Shown piece by piece: positions 34,129-42,794 of a DNA stretch of 64,000 nucleotides. Source of the stretch: Azospirillum endophyticum (GTDB lineage Bacteria > Pseudomonadota > Alphaproteobacteria > Azospirillales > Azospirillaceae). The translations under genes and the position numbers were made by a program. The notes beneath the pieces were generated by a model, which saw only the letters and a list, made by a program, of their open reading frames with translations, had not been told where the DNA came from and did not search any database. The stretch spans positions 186,001 to 250,000 of the forward strand of contig NZ_JAENHM010000060.1 of NCBI RefSeq assembly GCF_016595245.1. The letters run 5' to 3'. Numbering within the stretch: position 1 is the first letter of the stretch; each line of letters opens with the position of its first letter.

Positions 34129-34989
34129 TCAGGCGAACTTCTTCGCCCCCGCGACGCACAGCACGACGAGGCCGGCCGCGGCGATCATCGTCCAGGCGAC
34201 CGGCTCGCGCAGCAGCAGCCCCGCCAGGATCAGGCCGAAGGCGGGCTGGAGAAGCTGCAGTTGCCCGACGCCGGCGATGCCGCCGAGCGCCAGCCCGCGA
34301 TACCAGAAGAAGAATCCCACCAGCATGCTGAACACCGAGACATACCCCAGCCCGACCCAGGCCGGGACGGCGATGCCGGTCCAATCGTCCGGCATCGTCG
34401 CCAGCGCCGCCGCCGCCATCGCCGGCAACGCCAGCACGAGCGCCCAGGAGATCACCTGCCAGCCGCCGAGCCGGCGCGACAGGGTCGCCCCCTCGGCATA
34501 GCCGAGCCCGCAGAGCAGGATCGCCAAAACCATCAGGAGATCGCCGGCCAATGACGCGCCACCGCCCTGCCATAGGGCGAAGCCGGCGACGGTGAGGCTT
34601 CCCCCCGTCGCGAACAGCCAGAAGGCGGGCCGTGGCCGCTCCCGTCCCCGCAGCACGCCGAACAGGGCGGTGGCGAGCGGCAGGAGGCCGATGAAGACCA
34701 TCGACTGCGCCGAGGTGATGTGCTGGAGCGCCAGCGCGGTCAGTAGGGGAAAGCCGGCGACGACACCGAGCGCCACGATGGCGAGCGAGGGGAGGTCGCG
34801 GCGCGCCGGCCGGGCCTGCCGCAGCAGCGCCAGCAGTGCCGCCGCCAAGGCGGCGGCGATCACCGCCCGCGCCGCGGTCAGGAACAACGGGCTGAAACCG
34901 CCGACCGCGACGCGCGTCGCCGGCAGCGAACCGCTGAAGATGAGCACGCCGACAAACCCGCTGCCCCACCCCGCTGTCGACCTTTGCAT
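34129..34989 (-). CDS. EamA/DMT-family exporter
   Basis: The 286-residue protein has ten predicted helices in two EamA repeats. The first opens with FVGVLIFSGSLPATRVAVGGFSP and includes FPLLTALALQHITSAQSMVF. The second includes LGYAEGATLSRRLGGWQVI and GQLQLLQPAFGLILAGLLLREP. DMT carriers export amino acids or metabolites. GGAAGGAAG precedes ATG 34989. It is divergent from a MocR regulator with a symmetrical operator between them, a common pairing for PLP- or amino-acid-responsive export. Confidence 0.87.
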   Translation of the reverse strand: MQRSTAGWGSGFVGVLIFSGSLPATRVAVGGFSPLFLTAARAVIAAALAAALLALLRQARPARRDLPSLAIVALGVVAGFPLLTALALQHITSAQSMVFIGLLPLATALFGVLRGRERPRPAFWLFATGGSLTVAGFALWQGGGASLAGDLLMVLAILLCGLGYAEGATLSRRLGGWQVISWALVLALPAMAAAALATMPDDWTGIAVPAWVGLGYVSVFSMLVGFFFWYRGLALGGIAGVGQLQLLQPAFGLILAGLLLREPVAWTMIAAAGLVVLCVAGAKKFA

Positions 34990-35085
34990 CCCGTCTTCCT
35001 TCCCGGCAATCCGATCATTCTGCCGCGATCCTAAAGCGCCGGGCCTTGGCGGCGACAGCGACAGTCCCATACAATTTCACCGAAC

Positions 35086-35109
35086 TGTACTGGACTCCAA
35101 AGCAGTACA
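35086..35109. promoter_or_regulatory. Putative MocR operator TGTACTG-N10-CAGTACA
   Basis: Perfect 7-bp inverted arms lie at 35086-35092 and 35103-35109. They sit in the 139-bp gap between the divergent EamA exporter and MocR genes, 20-43 bases before the MocR start. The right position and symmetry for a dimer suggest control of both genes. Confidence 0.65.
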
Positions 35110-35128
35110 CTTGCTATCGACACAGGCC

Positions 35129-36580
35129 ATGACAGGCAGGGCGGGGACGAGCGGGATGGGAACGCGCACCGGAGACGTGATGGACGCGATCCGCCGCAGG
35201 ATGGCGAGCCGCGCGCTGTCTCCCGGGGAGAAGCTGCCTTCGATCCGCAGCTTCGCCACCACCATGGGGGTGTCGCCGTCGACCGTGGTGGAAGCCTATG
35301 ACCGGCTGGCGGCCGAAGGCGTGATCCGCTCCCGACCGGGATCGGGCTTCTATGTTTCCGGCGCCGTGCCACCGCTCGCCCTGGCCGAGGCGGAGCCGAG
35401 GCTCGACCGCGCGATCGATCCTTTCTGGGTGTCGCGGCAGTCGCTCGATGCGGGGCCGGACATGCTGAAGCCAGGATGCGGATGGCTGCCGGCCGACTGG
35501 ATGCCGAACGCGGCGATCCGCCGGGCGATCCGCCATCTCGCCCATGCGGATGACGGCCTGCTGGCGGATTATGGCGGCACGCGCGGATCCCTCCCCTTGC
35601 GCCGGCTGCTGGCGCGGCGGTTCGCGGACGAGGGGATCGCGGCGGCTGCCGATCAGATCCTGCTGACCAATTCCGGAACCCAGGCGATCGACCTGATCTG
35701 CCGCTTCCTGCTGCGGCCCGGCGACACGGTGCTGGTCGACGATCCCTGCTACTTCAATTTCCAGGCCCTGCTGCGCGCCCATCAGGCCCGGGCGGTCGGC
35801 GTGCCCTATGGCCGGACCGGCCCGGACGCCGCCCTGTTCGCCCGGCTGCTGTCGGCGCATCGACCGCGCCTCTACATCACCAATTCGGCGCTCCACAACC
35901 CGACCGGCGCCACGCTGTCGCCGCAGACGGCCCACCAGATCCTCTGCGCCGCGGCCGCCCACGACCTCACCGCCCATGACTTCACCATCGTCGAGGACGA
36001 CATCTTCGCCGACTTCGAACCGGAGCCGTCGCCACGGCTGGCGACCCTCGACGGACTGGACCGGGTCATCCGGATCGGCAGCTTCTCCAAGACGCTTTCC
36101 GCCTCGATCCGCTGCGGCTACATCGCGGCCCGGCCGGACTGGGTGGAGGCGCTGGTCGACCTCCAGGTCGCGACGAATTTCGGCGGTCCGAGCCCGGTCG
36201 CGGCCGAACTCGTCCACGCGACCTTGAACGACGGCAGCTACCGCAAGCATCTCGACGGCCTTCGCCGGCGGCTGGCACGGGTTCGGCGCGAAACCGCGGC
36301 CAGGCTCGAAGCGCTTGGCCTGCGGCCCTGGCTGATGCCGCGCGGCGGTTTCTATCTGTGGTGCAGCCTGCCGGACGGCCGGGACGCCGCCGAAGTGGCA
36401 CGCGCCGCCCTGCGCGAGTCCGTCGTGCTCGCTCCCGGCGACGTCTTCAGCGTCTCCCGGTCGGCATCCGGCTATATGCGCTTCAACGTCGCCCAGATGG
36501 GTGATCCGCGCATCTTCGACGTGCTGGCCCGCGCGATGAAGGCAAGCGGGCCCGGTACGGTTTCCCAGCCGTCCCGGTAG
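35129..36580 (+). CDS. MocR-type PLP-dependent GntR regulator
   Basis: The 483-residue protein has a winged helix (about residues 18-85: LPSIRSFATTMGVSPSTVVE, RSRPGSGFYVSG) followed by an aminotransferase-like domain: LTNSGTQAIDLICRFLLRPG, a loop NSALHNPTGATL, IVEDDIFADFEP, and the PLP lysine in IGSFSKTLSASIRCGYI. It likely binds PLP and an amine ligand and controls the divergent EamA exporter. ATG 35129 is the call; ATG 35156, which follows a G-rich run, is possible. The end (SGPGTVSQPSR) is disordered. Confidence 0.87.
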   Translation: MTGRAGTSGMGTRTGDVMDAIRRRMASRALSPGEKLPSIRSFATTMGVSPSTVVEAYDRLAAEGVIRSRPGSGFYVSGAVPPLALAEAEPRLDRAIDPFWVSRQSLDAGPDMLKPGCGWLPADWMPNAAIRRAIRHLAHADDGLLADYGGTRGSLPLRRLLARRFADEGIAAAADQILLTNSGTQAIDLICRFLLRPGDTVLVDDPCYFNFQALLRAHQARAVGVPYGRTGPDAALFARLLSAHRPRLYITNSALHNPTGATLSPQTAHQILCAAAAHDLTAHDFTIVEDDIFADFEPEPSPRLATLDGLDRVIRIGSFSKTLSASIRCGYIAARPDWVEALVDLQVATNFGGPSPVAAELVHATLNDGSYRKHLDGLRRRLARVRRETAARLEALGLRPWLMPRGGFYLWCSLPDGRDAAEVARAALRESVVLAPGDVFSVSRSASGYMRFNVAQMGDPRIFDVLARAMKASGPGTVSQPSR

Positions 36581-36589
36581 CGCCGGCGA

Positions 36590-39500
36590 TCATCCCCCAC
36601 TACCCCCGCCATGGCCGCCGCCGCCCGCGCCGGCCGGTGCTGCGGCGGCCACCGCCTTGTGCAGTTCCTGCAGCAGGGTGTCGATCCGGTAAGGCTTCGA
36701 CAGTACCGGGATGCCCCCGGTGCGGGCCACGTCCTCGCTGTAGCCGGTGGTCAGCAGCACCGGCAGTCCGGGGCGCAGGATGCCGGCCTCGCGGCCGAGA
36801 TCGATGCCGCTCAGCCGGCCCGGCATCACCACGTCGGAGAAGAGCAGGTCGATCCGCTCGTCTCCGGCCAGCAGCGGCAGCGCCTCGTCGGCCGTGCCGG
36901 CGCGCAGCACGGTCCAGCCGGCATCCTCCAGCGCCGCCGCGACGGAGGACGCGACGACCGGATCGTCCTCCACCATCAGCACGCGCATCCCCGCGACGCC
37001 TGGGGCGGCGGCGTCGGTGCCGACGGCCGGTGCGCGGGGCAGGCTCTCCGAAGCGCGCAGCAGCAGGACGATGCGGGTACCCTCGCCCGGCCGGCTTTCG
37101 ATCCAGACGGTGCCCCCCGCCTGCCGCGCCAGCCCATAGACCTGCGCCAGGCCGAGGCCGGACCCCTTGCCGACCTCCTTGGTGGTGAAGAAGGGATCGA
37201 AGGCCTTCGCCACCACCTCCGGCGCCATGCCGGTTCCGGTGTCGCCGACCGTCAGCCGCAGGAATTCCCCCTCAAGCCCTGACGCATTGCCGGGGCCGAG
37301 AGTCTCGTTGTCCGCTTCGATGGTCAGCGTACCGCCCTGGGGCATCGCGTCGCGCGCGTTCACCGCCATGTTGATCAGCGCCAGCTCGAACTGGGTCGGA
37401 TCCACCTCGATGGGGCGGAGGCCGGGGGCGAAGCGGGTCTCCAGCCGGATGTCGGCGCGCAAGGCACGTTCCAGCAGGCCGGCCATCCCGTGAACCCGCT
37501 CGCGCACGTCGATCGGCTCCGGGCGCAGGCTGTCGCGGCGGGCGAACCCCATCAGCTGCTGGACCAGCTTGGCGCCGCGGTCGACCGCCTGCATGCCGGC
37601 CTCCAGCAACGGCGCCAATCCCGGCTGCGTGCTGCGGCGGCCGATCATGGTCAGGCAGCTGCTGAGCGCCTGGAGCAGGTTGTTGAAATCATGCGCCACG
37701 CCGCCGGTCAGCTGGCCCACCGCCTCCATCTTCTGCGCCTGGCGCAGTTGGTCCTCGGCCCGGCCGAGCGCGGCGGCGGCTTCCTTCTGCGCCGTCACGT
37801 CGCGCCCCACCGCATGGATGAAGCGCTCGTCCGGAACCGCTGTCCAGGAGATCCAACGGTAGGACCCGTCCCGGTGGCGATAGCGGTTCTCGAACCGCAT
37901 GGTGGTCAGGCCCGTCTCCAGCCGGCCGACCTCCGTCACCGTCGCCGCGAGGTCGTCGGGATGGACGAAATCAAGGAATACCGCGTCCTGCAATTCGGTC
38001 TGCCGCCAGCCGAGCACGGAGGTCCAGGCCGGGTTGACCGCGGCGATCGTGCCGTCGAACCGCGCCACCAGCATGATGTCGGTCGACAGCCGCCACATGC
38101 GGTCGCGGTCTGCCGTCCGCTCCGCCACGCGCTGCTCCAGCGTCGCGTTCAGTGCACGCAGGGCATCTTCGGCACGCCTGCGGTCGGTGATGTCGTAGCA
38201 GGCGCCGAGAATCCGTGCTGCCCCCTCGCTCTCACCCCCTGTCTGCATGGTCGCCTGCGCGCGCCGGGCGATCCAGCGGATCTCGCCGCTGCCGGGCCGG
38301 ACGATGCGGTATTCGACATAGCCCAGCCCGTCCGTCGGCACCTGCCCGGGGCGGAGCGTATTCAAGTTGGGCCGGTCCTCCGGATGGATCAGGGCGACCA
38401 GATCCTCCAGACGGACCAGCGGACGTGCATCGATGCCCCACAGCCGGCAGAATTCGGGAGATACCGCCAGCAGCCCGTCGGCGCGCAGCTCGAAGGTGCC
38501 GACCCCACCGGCATCCTGGGCGATGCGCAGCCGCTGCTCGCTTTCGCGCAGCGCCTCCTCGGTCCGCTTCATTCCGGTGACGTCGCTGCCCTGGACGAAC
38601 ATGCCCGTGACATGGCCCTGCTCGTCGCGGATCGGCTGGAAGACGAAGGTGACGAAGCGCTCCTCCAGCGGCGTGCCGGGCCGCCGGGCCAGCCGCGCCG
38701 GCATCCCTTCGCCGACGAAGGGTTCGCCCGTGGCATAGACACGGTCGGCCAGTTCGAAGAATCCCTGCCCCACGATTTCCGGCAGCGCGTCGCGCGCCGG
38801 CTTGCCGATGATGTCGCGGCGGCCGATCAGGTCGAAATAGGCGTCGTTCGCCATCTCGTAGACATGGTCCGGTCCGCGCCAGACATACATGAAGCCCGGC
38901 GCCTGCCGGAACAGGGCGCGCAACCGCTCCCCCTCCGCATGCAGCCGCTGATTCGCGCGCCGGACCTCCTCCTCCGCCTGCACGCGCTCCACCGCCGACC
39001 AGGTCCGTTCCGCCACCTCCTTGACCAGGTCCACCTCATCGTCGCGCCAATGCCTGGGCTGGCGGCAGTGGACGTAGAGCGCCGCCACCATCCGCCCCTG
39101 CTTCACCAGGCTGGCGGTGACGACGGCGGAAAACTCCAGGGCGGCGAAGGCCGCCCGCAGCTCCGGCATCACGGTGCGCGGATCGCCGGCCGCATCGTCG
39201 ACGACCAGGGCCTCCCCCTTGCGCAGCGTCGCCAGCACGGGCTCGCCGAAGGCCAGCAGGTCATGGGTGCCGAGGTGGGGCGGCAGCGTGCCGTCGGTCC
39301 AGCTGCGCTCCGTGGTGAAGAAGCGCTCACTCTCATCCATGGCGCCGTAGCCGACGCGGCCGGCGCCCAGATGACGCCCCAGCGTCTCCGCCGCTACGGC
39401 CACCACCTCGACCGGATCGGTCAAGTCCCGCAGCCGGCTTTCCAACTCGGCATGGAAGGCCATGCGCCGCCGGCTCCGCACCGCCGACGTCGTTTCGGCC

Positions 39501-39964
39501 ACGATGCAGAGGAAGCCGCCGGTCCGTCCGGCCTCGTCGGTGATCGGCGTGTAGGAAAAGGTGAAATGACGCTCCTCGACCGCTCCCCGACGTTCAAGCG
39601 GGACCGGAAGGTCTTCGTGCAGCAACGCCTGCCCGTCATGGGTGCGGCGGACGAAATCGAGGACCTGCGGCCAGGCGTCGGGCCAGACCTCCCTCATCGG
39701 CCGTCCCAACGCCTGCGGATGGCGGGGTCCCAGGATGTCCAGATAGGCGTCGTTGTACAGGACGGTGATGTCCGGCCCCCAGCCGATGAACATCGCCTGC
39801 CGCGACCGCAGCATCAGGCGGACCACGGCACGAAGCTCCTGCGGCCAGCCTTCGGGCGGACCGAGCGGCGTCGCCGCCCAGTCATGGCTGCGCATGAAGG
39901 CGCCCACCTCGCCCTCCCCGGCCGAAAAGACGGGCGACGATGTCGCGTCGGATGGCTGGCTCAC
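36590..39964 (-). CDS. Hybrid sensor histidine kinase with four PAS domains, GAF and receiver
   Basis: The 1124-residue cytoplasmic kinase has no membrane segments. Order: PAS (about 50-160, preceded by the family motif RSHDWAATPLGPPEGWP), GAF (170-325), PAS (345-465), PAS (470-595), PAS (620-730), HisKA with His758 in GGVAHDFNNLLQ, HATPase with NARDAM (869-874) and DTGTGM, then a receiver (995-1115) with Asp1044 in LLFSDVVMPG and the Lys in LSKPYR. A Gly-rich tail ends it. The start is GTG 39964; a longer TTG frame begins at 40027. Soluble multi-PAS kinases of this group often sense redox, light or small ligands; no cofactor Cys motif was noticed. No partner regulator is adjacent. Confidence 0.88.
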   Translation of the reverse strand: MSQPSDATSSPVFSAGEGEVGAFMRSHDWAATPLGPPEGWPQELRAVVRLMLRSRQAMFIGWGPDITVLYNDAYLDILGPRHPQALGRPMREVWPDAWPQVLDFVRRTHDGQALLHEDLPVPLERRGAVEERHFTFSYTPITDEAGRTGGFLCIVAETTSAVRSRRRMAFHAELESRLRDLTDPVEVVAVAAETLGRHLGAGRVGYGAMDESERFFTTERSWTDGTLPPHLGTHDLLAFGEPVLATLRKGEALVVDDAAGDPRTVMPELRAAFAALEFSAVVTASLVKQGRMVAALYVHCRQPRHWRDDEVDLVKEVAERTWSAVERVQAEEEVRRANQRLHAEGERLRALFRQAPGFMYVWRGPDHVYEMANDAYFDLIGRRDIIGKPARDALPEIVGQGFFELADRVYATGEPFVGEGMPARLARRPGTPLEERFVTFVFQPIRDEQGHVTGMFVQGSDVTGMKRTEEALRESEQRLRIAQDAGGVGTFELRADGLLAVSPEFCRLWGIDARPLVRLEDLVALIHPEDRPNLNTLRPGQVPTDGLGYVEYRIVRPGSGEIRWIARRAQATMQTGGESEGAARILGACYDITDRRRAEDALRALNATLEQRVAERTADRDRMWRLSTDIMLVARFDGTIAAVNPAWTSVLGWRQTELQDAVFLDFVHPDDLAATVTEVGRLETGLTTMRFENRYRHRDGSYRWISWTAVPDERFIHAVGRDVTAQKEAAAALGRAEDQLRQAQKMEAVGQLTGGVAHDFNNLLQALSSCLTMIGRRSTQPGLAPLLEAGMQAVDRGAKLVQQLMGFARRDSLRPEPIDVRERVHGMAGLLERALRADIRLETRFAPGLRPIEVDPTQFELALINMAVNARDAMPQGGTLTIEADNETLGPGNASGLEGEFLRLTVGDTGTGMAPEVVAKAFDPFFTTKEVGKGSGLGLAQVYGLARQAGGTVWIESRPGEGTRIVLLLRASESLPRAPAVGTDAAAPGVAGMRVLMVEDDPVVASSVAAALEDAGWTVLRAGTADEALPLLAGDERIDLLFSDVVMPGRLSGIDLGREAGILRPGLPVLLTTGYSEDVARTGGIPVLSKPYRIDTLLQELHKAVAAAAPAGAGGGGHGGGSGG

Positions 39965-40128
39965 CGACGCCGTCCGACGTCGATGGAAATCGGATAAGCT
40001 TGAGCGTTCATCAAGACAATCGAACAATCAGCGTCGGATCGAAATCCTTATCACACGACCGCGAGGCAGCACGGTAGCTATCCAATCGTCAGGCCCGAAC
40101 GGTCGAAGGCACCTTGATTCCGCTCCCG

Positions 40129-40896
40129 TCATACTCCCTCCCCCTGCTGCACCTGCTGGGTCAGGGTGGCGATGAAGCGCTGGGTGCGCTCGCGCGTGGG
40201 GTGGGTGAACAGCGCCTGCGACGGGCCGGCCTCCACCACATGTCCGCCGTCGAGGAACACCACCTCATGCGCGATGCGCGAGGCGAGGCGCAGGTCATGG
40301 GTGGCCATCACCATGGTGGTCCCCTCGGCGGCCAGCGTGCCCAGCACCTCCACCACCTCGCCCGACAGCTCCGGGTCGAGGGCGGAGGTCGGCTCGTCGC
40401 ACAGCAGCACCCGCGGCGACGGGGCGAGTGCGCGGGCGATGGCGACGCGCTGCTGCTGCCCGCCCGACAGGGTCGCCGGCCAGGCGTCGGCCTTGTGGTC
40501 CATGCCGACCTTGCGCAGCAGGGCCATGGCACGGTCGCGCGCCTTTTCGGCCGGCCATTTCTGCACGGTCACCAGCCCTTCCATCACATTCTCCACTGCT
40601 GTGCGGTGGGGGAAGAGCTGGAAGTTCTGGAAGACCATGCCGGTCTGGCTGCGCAGCCGCTGGATGTCCTTCCAGCCGGGTTTGCCGCCGGGGTGGAAGG
40701 TCAACTCCTCCTCGCCGATGCGCACGGTGCCGGAGGTCGGGATCTCCAGCAGGTTGATGCAGCGGAGCAGCGTGCTCTTGCCGCCGCCGGACGGGCCGAT
40801 CAAGGCGGTGACGCGGCCTTCCGCCACCGTGACCGACACGCCCTTCAGCACGGTCAGGTCGCCGAAGCGCTTTTCGATGTTGGTCAGCCGGATCAA
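40129..40896 (-). CDS. tcyN: Cystine-type ABC transporter ATP-binding protein
   Basis: The 255-residue polar amino-acid ATPase resembles E. coli YecC/TcyN. It has Walker A GPSGGGKST, a Q-loop in GMVFQNFQLFPHRTAVENVMEG, signature LSGGQQQRVAIARAL, Walker B VLLCDEPTSALDPEL and the His in MVMATHDLRLASRIA. A TTG at 40896 starts the gene: GGAGG lies eight bases upstream and the codon overlaps the permease stop (TTGA). An open frame runs on into the permease gene, but reading them as one protein is not supported. Confidence 0.9.
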   Translation of the reverse strand: MIRLTNIEKRFGDLTVLKGVSVTVAEGRVTALIGPSGGGKSTLLRCINLLEIPTSGTVRIGEEELTFHPGGKPGWKDIQRLRSQTGMVFQNFQLFPHRTAVENVMEGLVTVQKWPAEKARDRAMALLRKVGMDHKADAWPATLSGGQQQRVAIARALAPSPRVLLCDEPTSALDPELSGEVVEVLGTLAAEGTTMVMATHDLRLASRIAHEVVFLDGGHVVEAGPSQALFTHPTRERTQRFIATLTQQVQQGEGV

Positions 40897-41573
40897 GACT
40901 TCGCCTCCAGGAAACCGCCATACTCGCCGAACCGCCGTTCCAGCCGGACCTGCAGGGCCGACAGCACGGAACTGAGCAGCAGATAGATCAACGCCGCCTC
41001 CACATACAGGATCAGCGGCTCGTAGGTCGTCGCGACGATGCGCTGGGCCGCCTGGAACAGCTCCGGCACCGTGATGGCGGCGGCGAGCGAGGTGTCCTTC
41101 ACCAGCGAGATGAAGCTGTTGGACAGCGGCGGCACGGCGACGCGGGCGGCCTGCGGCAGGATGGTGCGCCGCATCGCCTGGGACCAGCTCATGCCGGTGG
41201 AATAGGCGGCCTCCCACTGGCCCTTCGGCACCGAGCCGATGACGGCGCGGATGATCTCCGAGGTGTAGGCGCCGACATTCAGCGTGAAGCCGATCAGCGC
41301 GGCCGGGAAGGCGTCCAGCACGATGCCGGCGCTGGGCAGGCCGTAGAAGATCAGGAAGAGCTGCACCAGCAGCGGCGTGCCGCGGATGATCCAGACATAG
41401 AAGCGGACGACGGCGGCCAGCGGTGCCGGCCCGAACAGCCGGACCACCGCTGCCACCAGCCCGACGATCAGGCCCAGCGCGAAGGAGGCCAGGGTCAGCG
41501 GAACGGTGAAGACCAGCGCCGCCCACAGCAGCGACGGAAGCGAGTCCGTCATCAGGGTAAGCCAGTGCAGCAC
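40893..41573 (-). CDS. tcyL: Cystine-type ABC transporter permease
   Basis: The 226-residue His/Glu/Gln/Arg-type permease has about five helices. Family features are FYVWIIRGTPLLVQLFLIFYGLP and the EAA loop GQWEAAYSTGMSWSQAMRRTILPQAARVAVPP, followed by SFISLVKDTSLAAAITVPEL. It resembles E. coli YecS/TcyL. The start is taken as GTG 41573 with GAGAGG upstream; ATG 41552 is an alternative. It overlaps the ATPase start by four bases and is separated from the binding-protein gene by a hairpin. Confidence 0.9.
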   Translation of the reverse strand: MLHWLTLMTDSLPSLLWAALVFTVPLTLASFALGLIVGLVAAVVRLFGPAPLAAVVRFYVWIIRGTPLLVQLFLIFYGLPSAGIVLDAFPAALIGFTLNVGAYTSEIIRAVIGSVPKGQWEAAYSTGMSWSQAMRRTILPQAARVAVPPLSNSFISLVKDTSLAAAITVPELFQAAQRIVATTYEPLILYVEAALIYLLLSSVLSALQVRLERRFGEYGGFLEAKS

Positions 41574-41604
41574 GGGGAAGGTGCCTCTCGTGAAGATGGA
41601 ACGA

Positions 41605-41639
41605 CAATGCCCCCGGCCCGGAGAGGGCAGAGGGCATTG
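41605..41639. repeat. Inverted repeat between tcyJ and tcyL
   Basis: CAATGCCC (41605-41612) pairs with GGGCATTG (41632-41639) across a GC-rich loop that can also pair partly. It lies in the 107-bp gap between binding-protein and permease genes, the same position as the larger repeats in three other ABC operons here. Confidence 0.7.
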
Positions 41640-41680
41640 CGGCGGGCAGTGAAGCGAGACGGGAGATTAGGTCGAAACCG

Positions 41681-42460
41681 TCACTTGGAAACGTCGGCGC
41701 CGAAATACTTCTGCGAGATCGTCGTGTAGGTGCCGTCGGCCTTTATGGCGGCCAGCGCCTCGTTGATGGCGGCGACCAGCTTGGCCTCTCCCTTGCGGAC
41801 GATGATGCCGGACTGGTCGGCATTGTCCTGGGTGGCGGCAATCTTCACGCTGGCGTCGGGCTTGTGCTTCTTGAAGTCCAGGAAGGACAGGCTGTCGTTG
41901 ACCGTCGCATCGGCCCGGCCGTTCAGGACGAGCTGGATCGACTGGTCGAAGCCGTCGGTGCCGACCAGCTGCGCGCCCGACGCCTCGGCCAGCTTGCCGA
42001 AGTTGCTGGTCAGCGACTGGGCCGACTTCTTGCCCTTCAGGTCGGCGAAGCTCTTGATGCGGTCATTGTCGCCGCGCACGATCAGGACGGCCCGGCTGGT
42101 GATGTAGGGGTCGGAGAAATCATACTTGGCCTTGCGCGCCTCGGTGATGCCGACCTGGTTGATCACCGCGTCGTAGCGGCGCGCGTCCAGGCCGGCGATC
42201 AGGCCGTCCCACTTGCCCTCCAGGAACTCCGCCTTCACCCCGATGCGCTTGGCGACCTCGCGCCCGATCTCCACGTCGAAGCCGACGAGGGCGCCGGAGG
42301 CGTCATGGTAGGTGAAGGGGGCATAGGTGCCCTCGGTACCGATCTTCAGCACGCCGTCGGCCTTGATGCGGTCCAGGTCGGCCTGGGCCCAGGCGGCGGA
42401 GGAGGAGACGGCGGCGACCTGCAGAAGGCCGACGACGAGAAACGATTTCAGCCATTTCAT
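41681..42460 (-). CDS. tcyJ: Cystine-type ABC transporter substrate-binding protein
   Basis: The 259-residue periplasmic protein has signal peptide SFLVVGLLQVAAVSSSAAWAQ. The conserved run GTEGTYAPFTYHDASGALVG, then GFDVEIGREVAKRIGVKAEF, KWDGLIAGLDARRYDAVINQ, SRAVLIV and LKGKKSAQSLTSNFG, is characteristic of FliY/TcyJ cystine-binding proteins. It is the first gene of tcyJ-tcyL-tcyN and is divergent from a FAD reductase gene. ATG 42460 starts the signal peptide; ATG 42481 is possible but adds a non-typical extension. Confidence 0.9.
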   Translation of the reverse strand: MKWLKSFLVVGLLQVAAVSSSAAWAQADLDRIKADGVLKIGTEGTYAPFTYHDASGALVGFDVEIGREVAKRIGVKAEFLEGKWDGLIAGLDARRYDAVINQVGITEARKAKYDFSDPYITSRAVLIVRGDNDRIKSFADLKGKKSAQSLTSNFGKLAEASGAQLVGTDGFDQSIQLVLNGRADATVNDSLSFLDFKKHKPDASVKIAATQDNADQSGIIVRKGEAKLVAAINEALAAIKADGTYTTISQKYFGADVSK

Positions 42461-42794
42461 CGGTTGATGCCCGGTGTTCATTGGATGGGATGTTGGGTTG
42501 GTTGGAGTCGGGTTGGTCCGCCGCCCTTGTCGTGCTGCGGTTCCAGTCACGCTACAGGGAAGAATATACTCTAACAAGGGAATAAGATACCTATTTAGCG
42601 CAGATCAACTGTATATAAAAACGTACTACGAACAGATCATGTTGGAAAATCTGCGGCCCATGCGTAGCATTCCCCCAACTGCGCTTCCGGCCATCCGATG
42701 CCAGACCCTCGTATGATGGGCCGAATGCGGCCGGACCTGTAGGATCCGCGACATCCGGCCGGCCAGTCCGGCGAGTTCTCCCAGCGAGGGTCCC
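42461..42794. other. Divergent promoter region between tcyJ and the FAD reductase gene
   Basis: No gene is supported in these 334 bp. A strongly AT-rich segment (42560-42645, including TATATAAAA at 42611-42619) stands out and most likely holds the promoters of the cystine operon and possibly of the reductase gene. No clear symmetrical operator was identified. Confidence 0.55.

Noticed and set aside
40129..41637. Single open frame spanning the cystine permease and ATPase
   Set aside because: The ATPase part is in frame only because the upstream region lacks stops. The true permease is in another frame with clear motifs, and a TTG with a ribosome site starts the ATPase at 40896.
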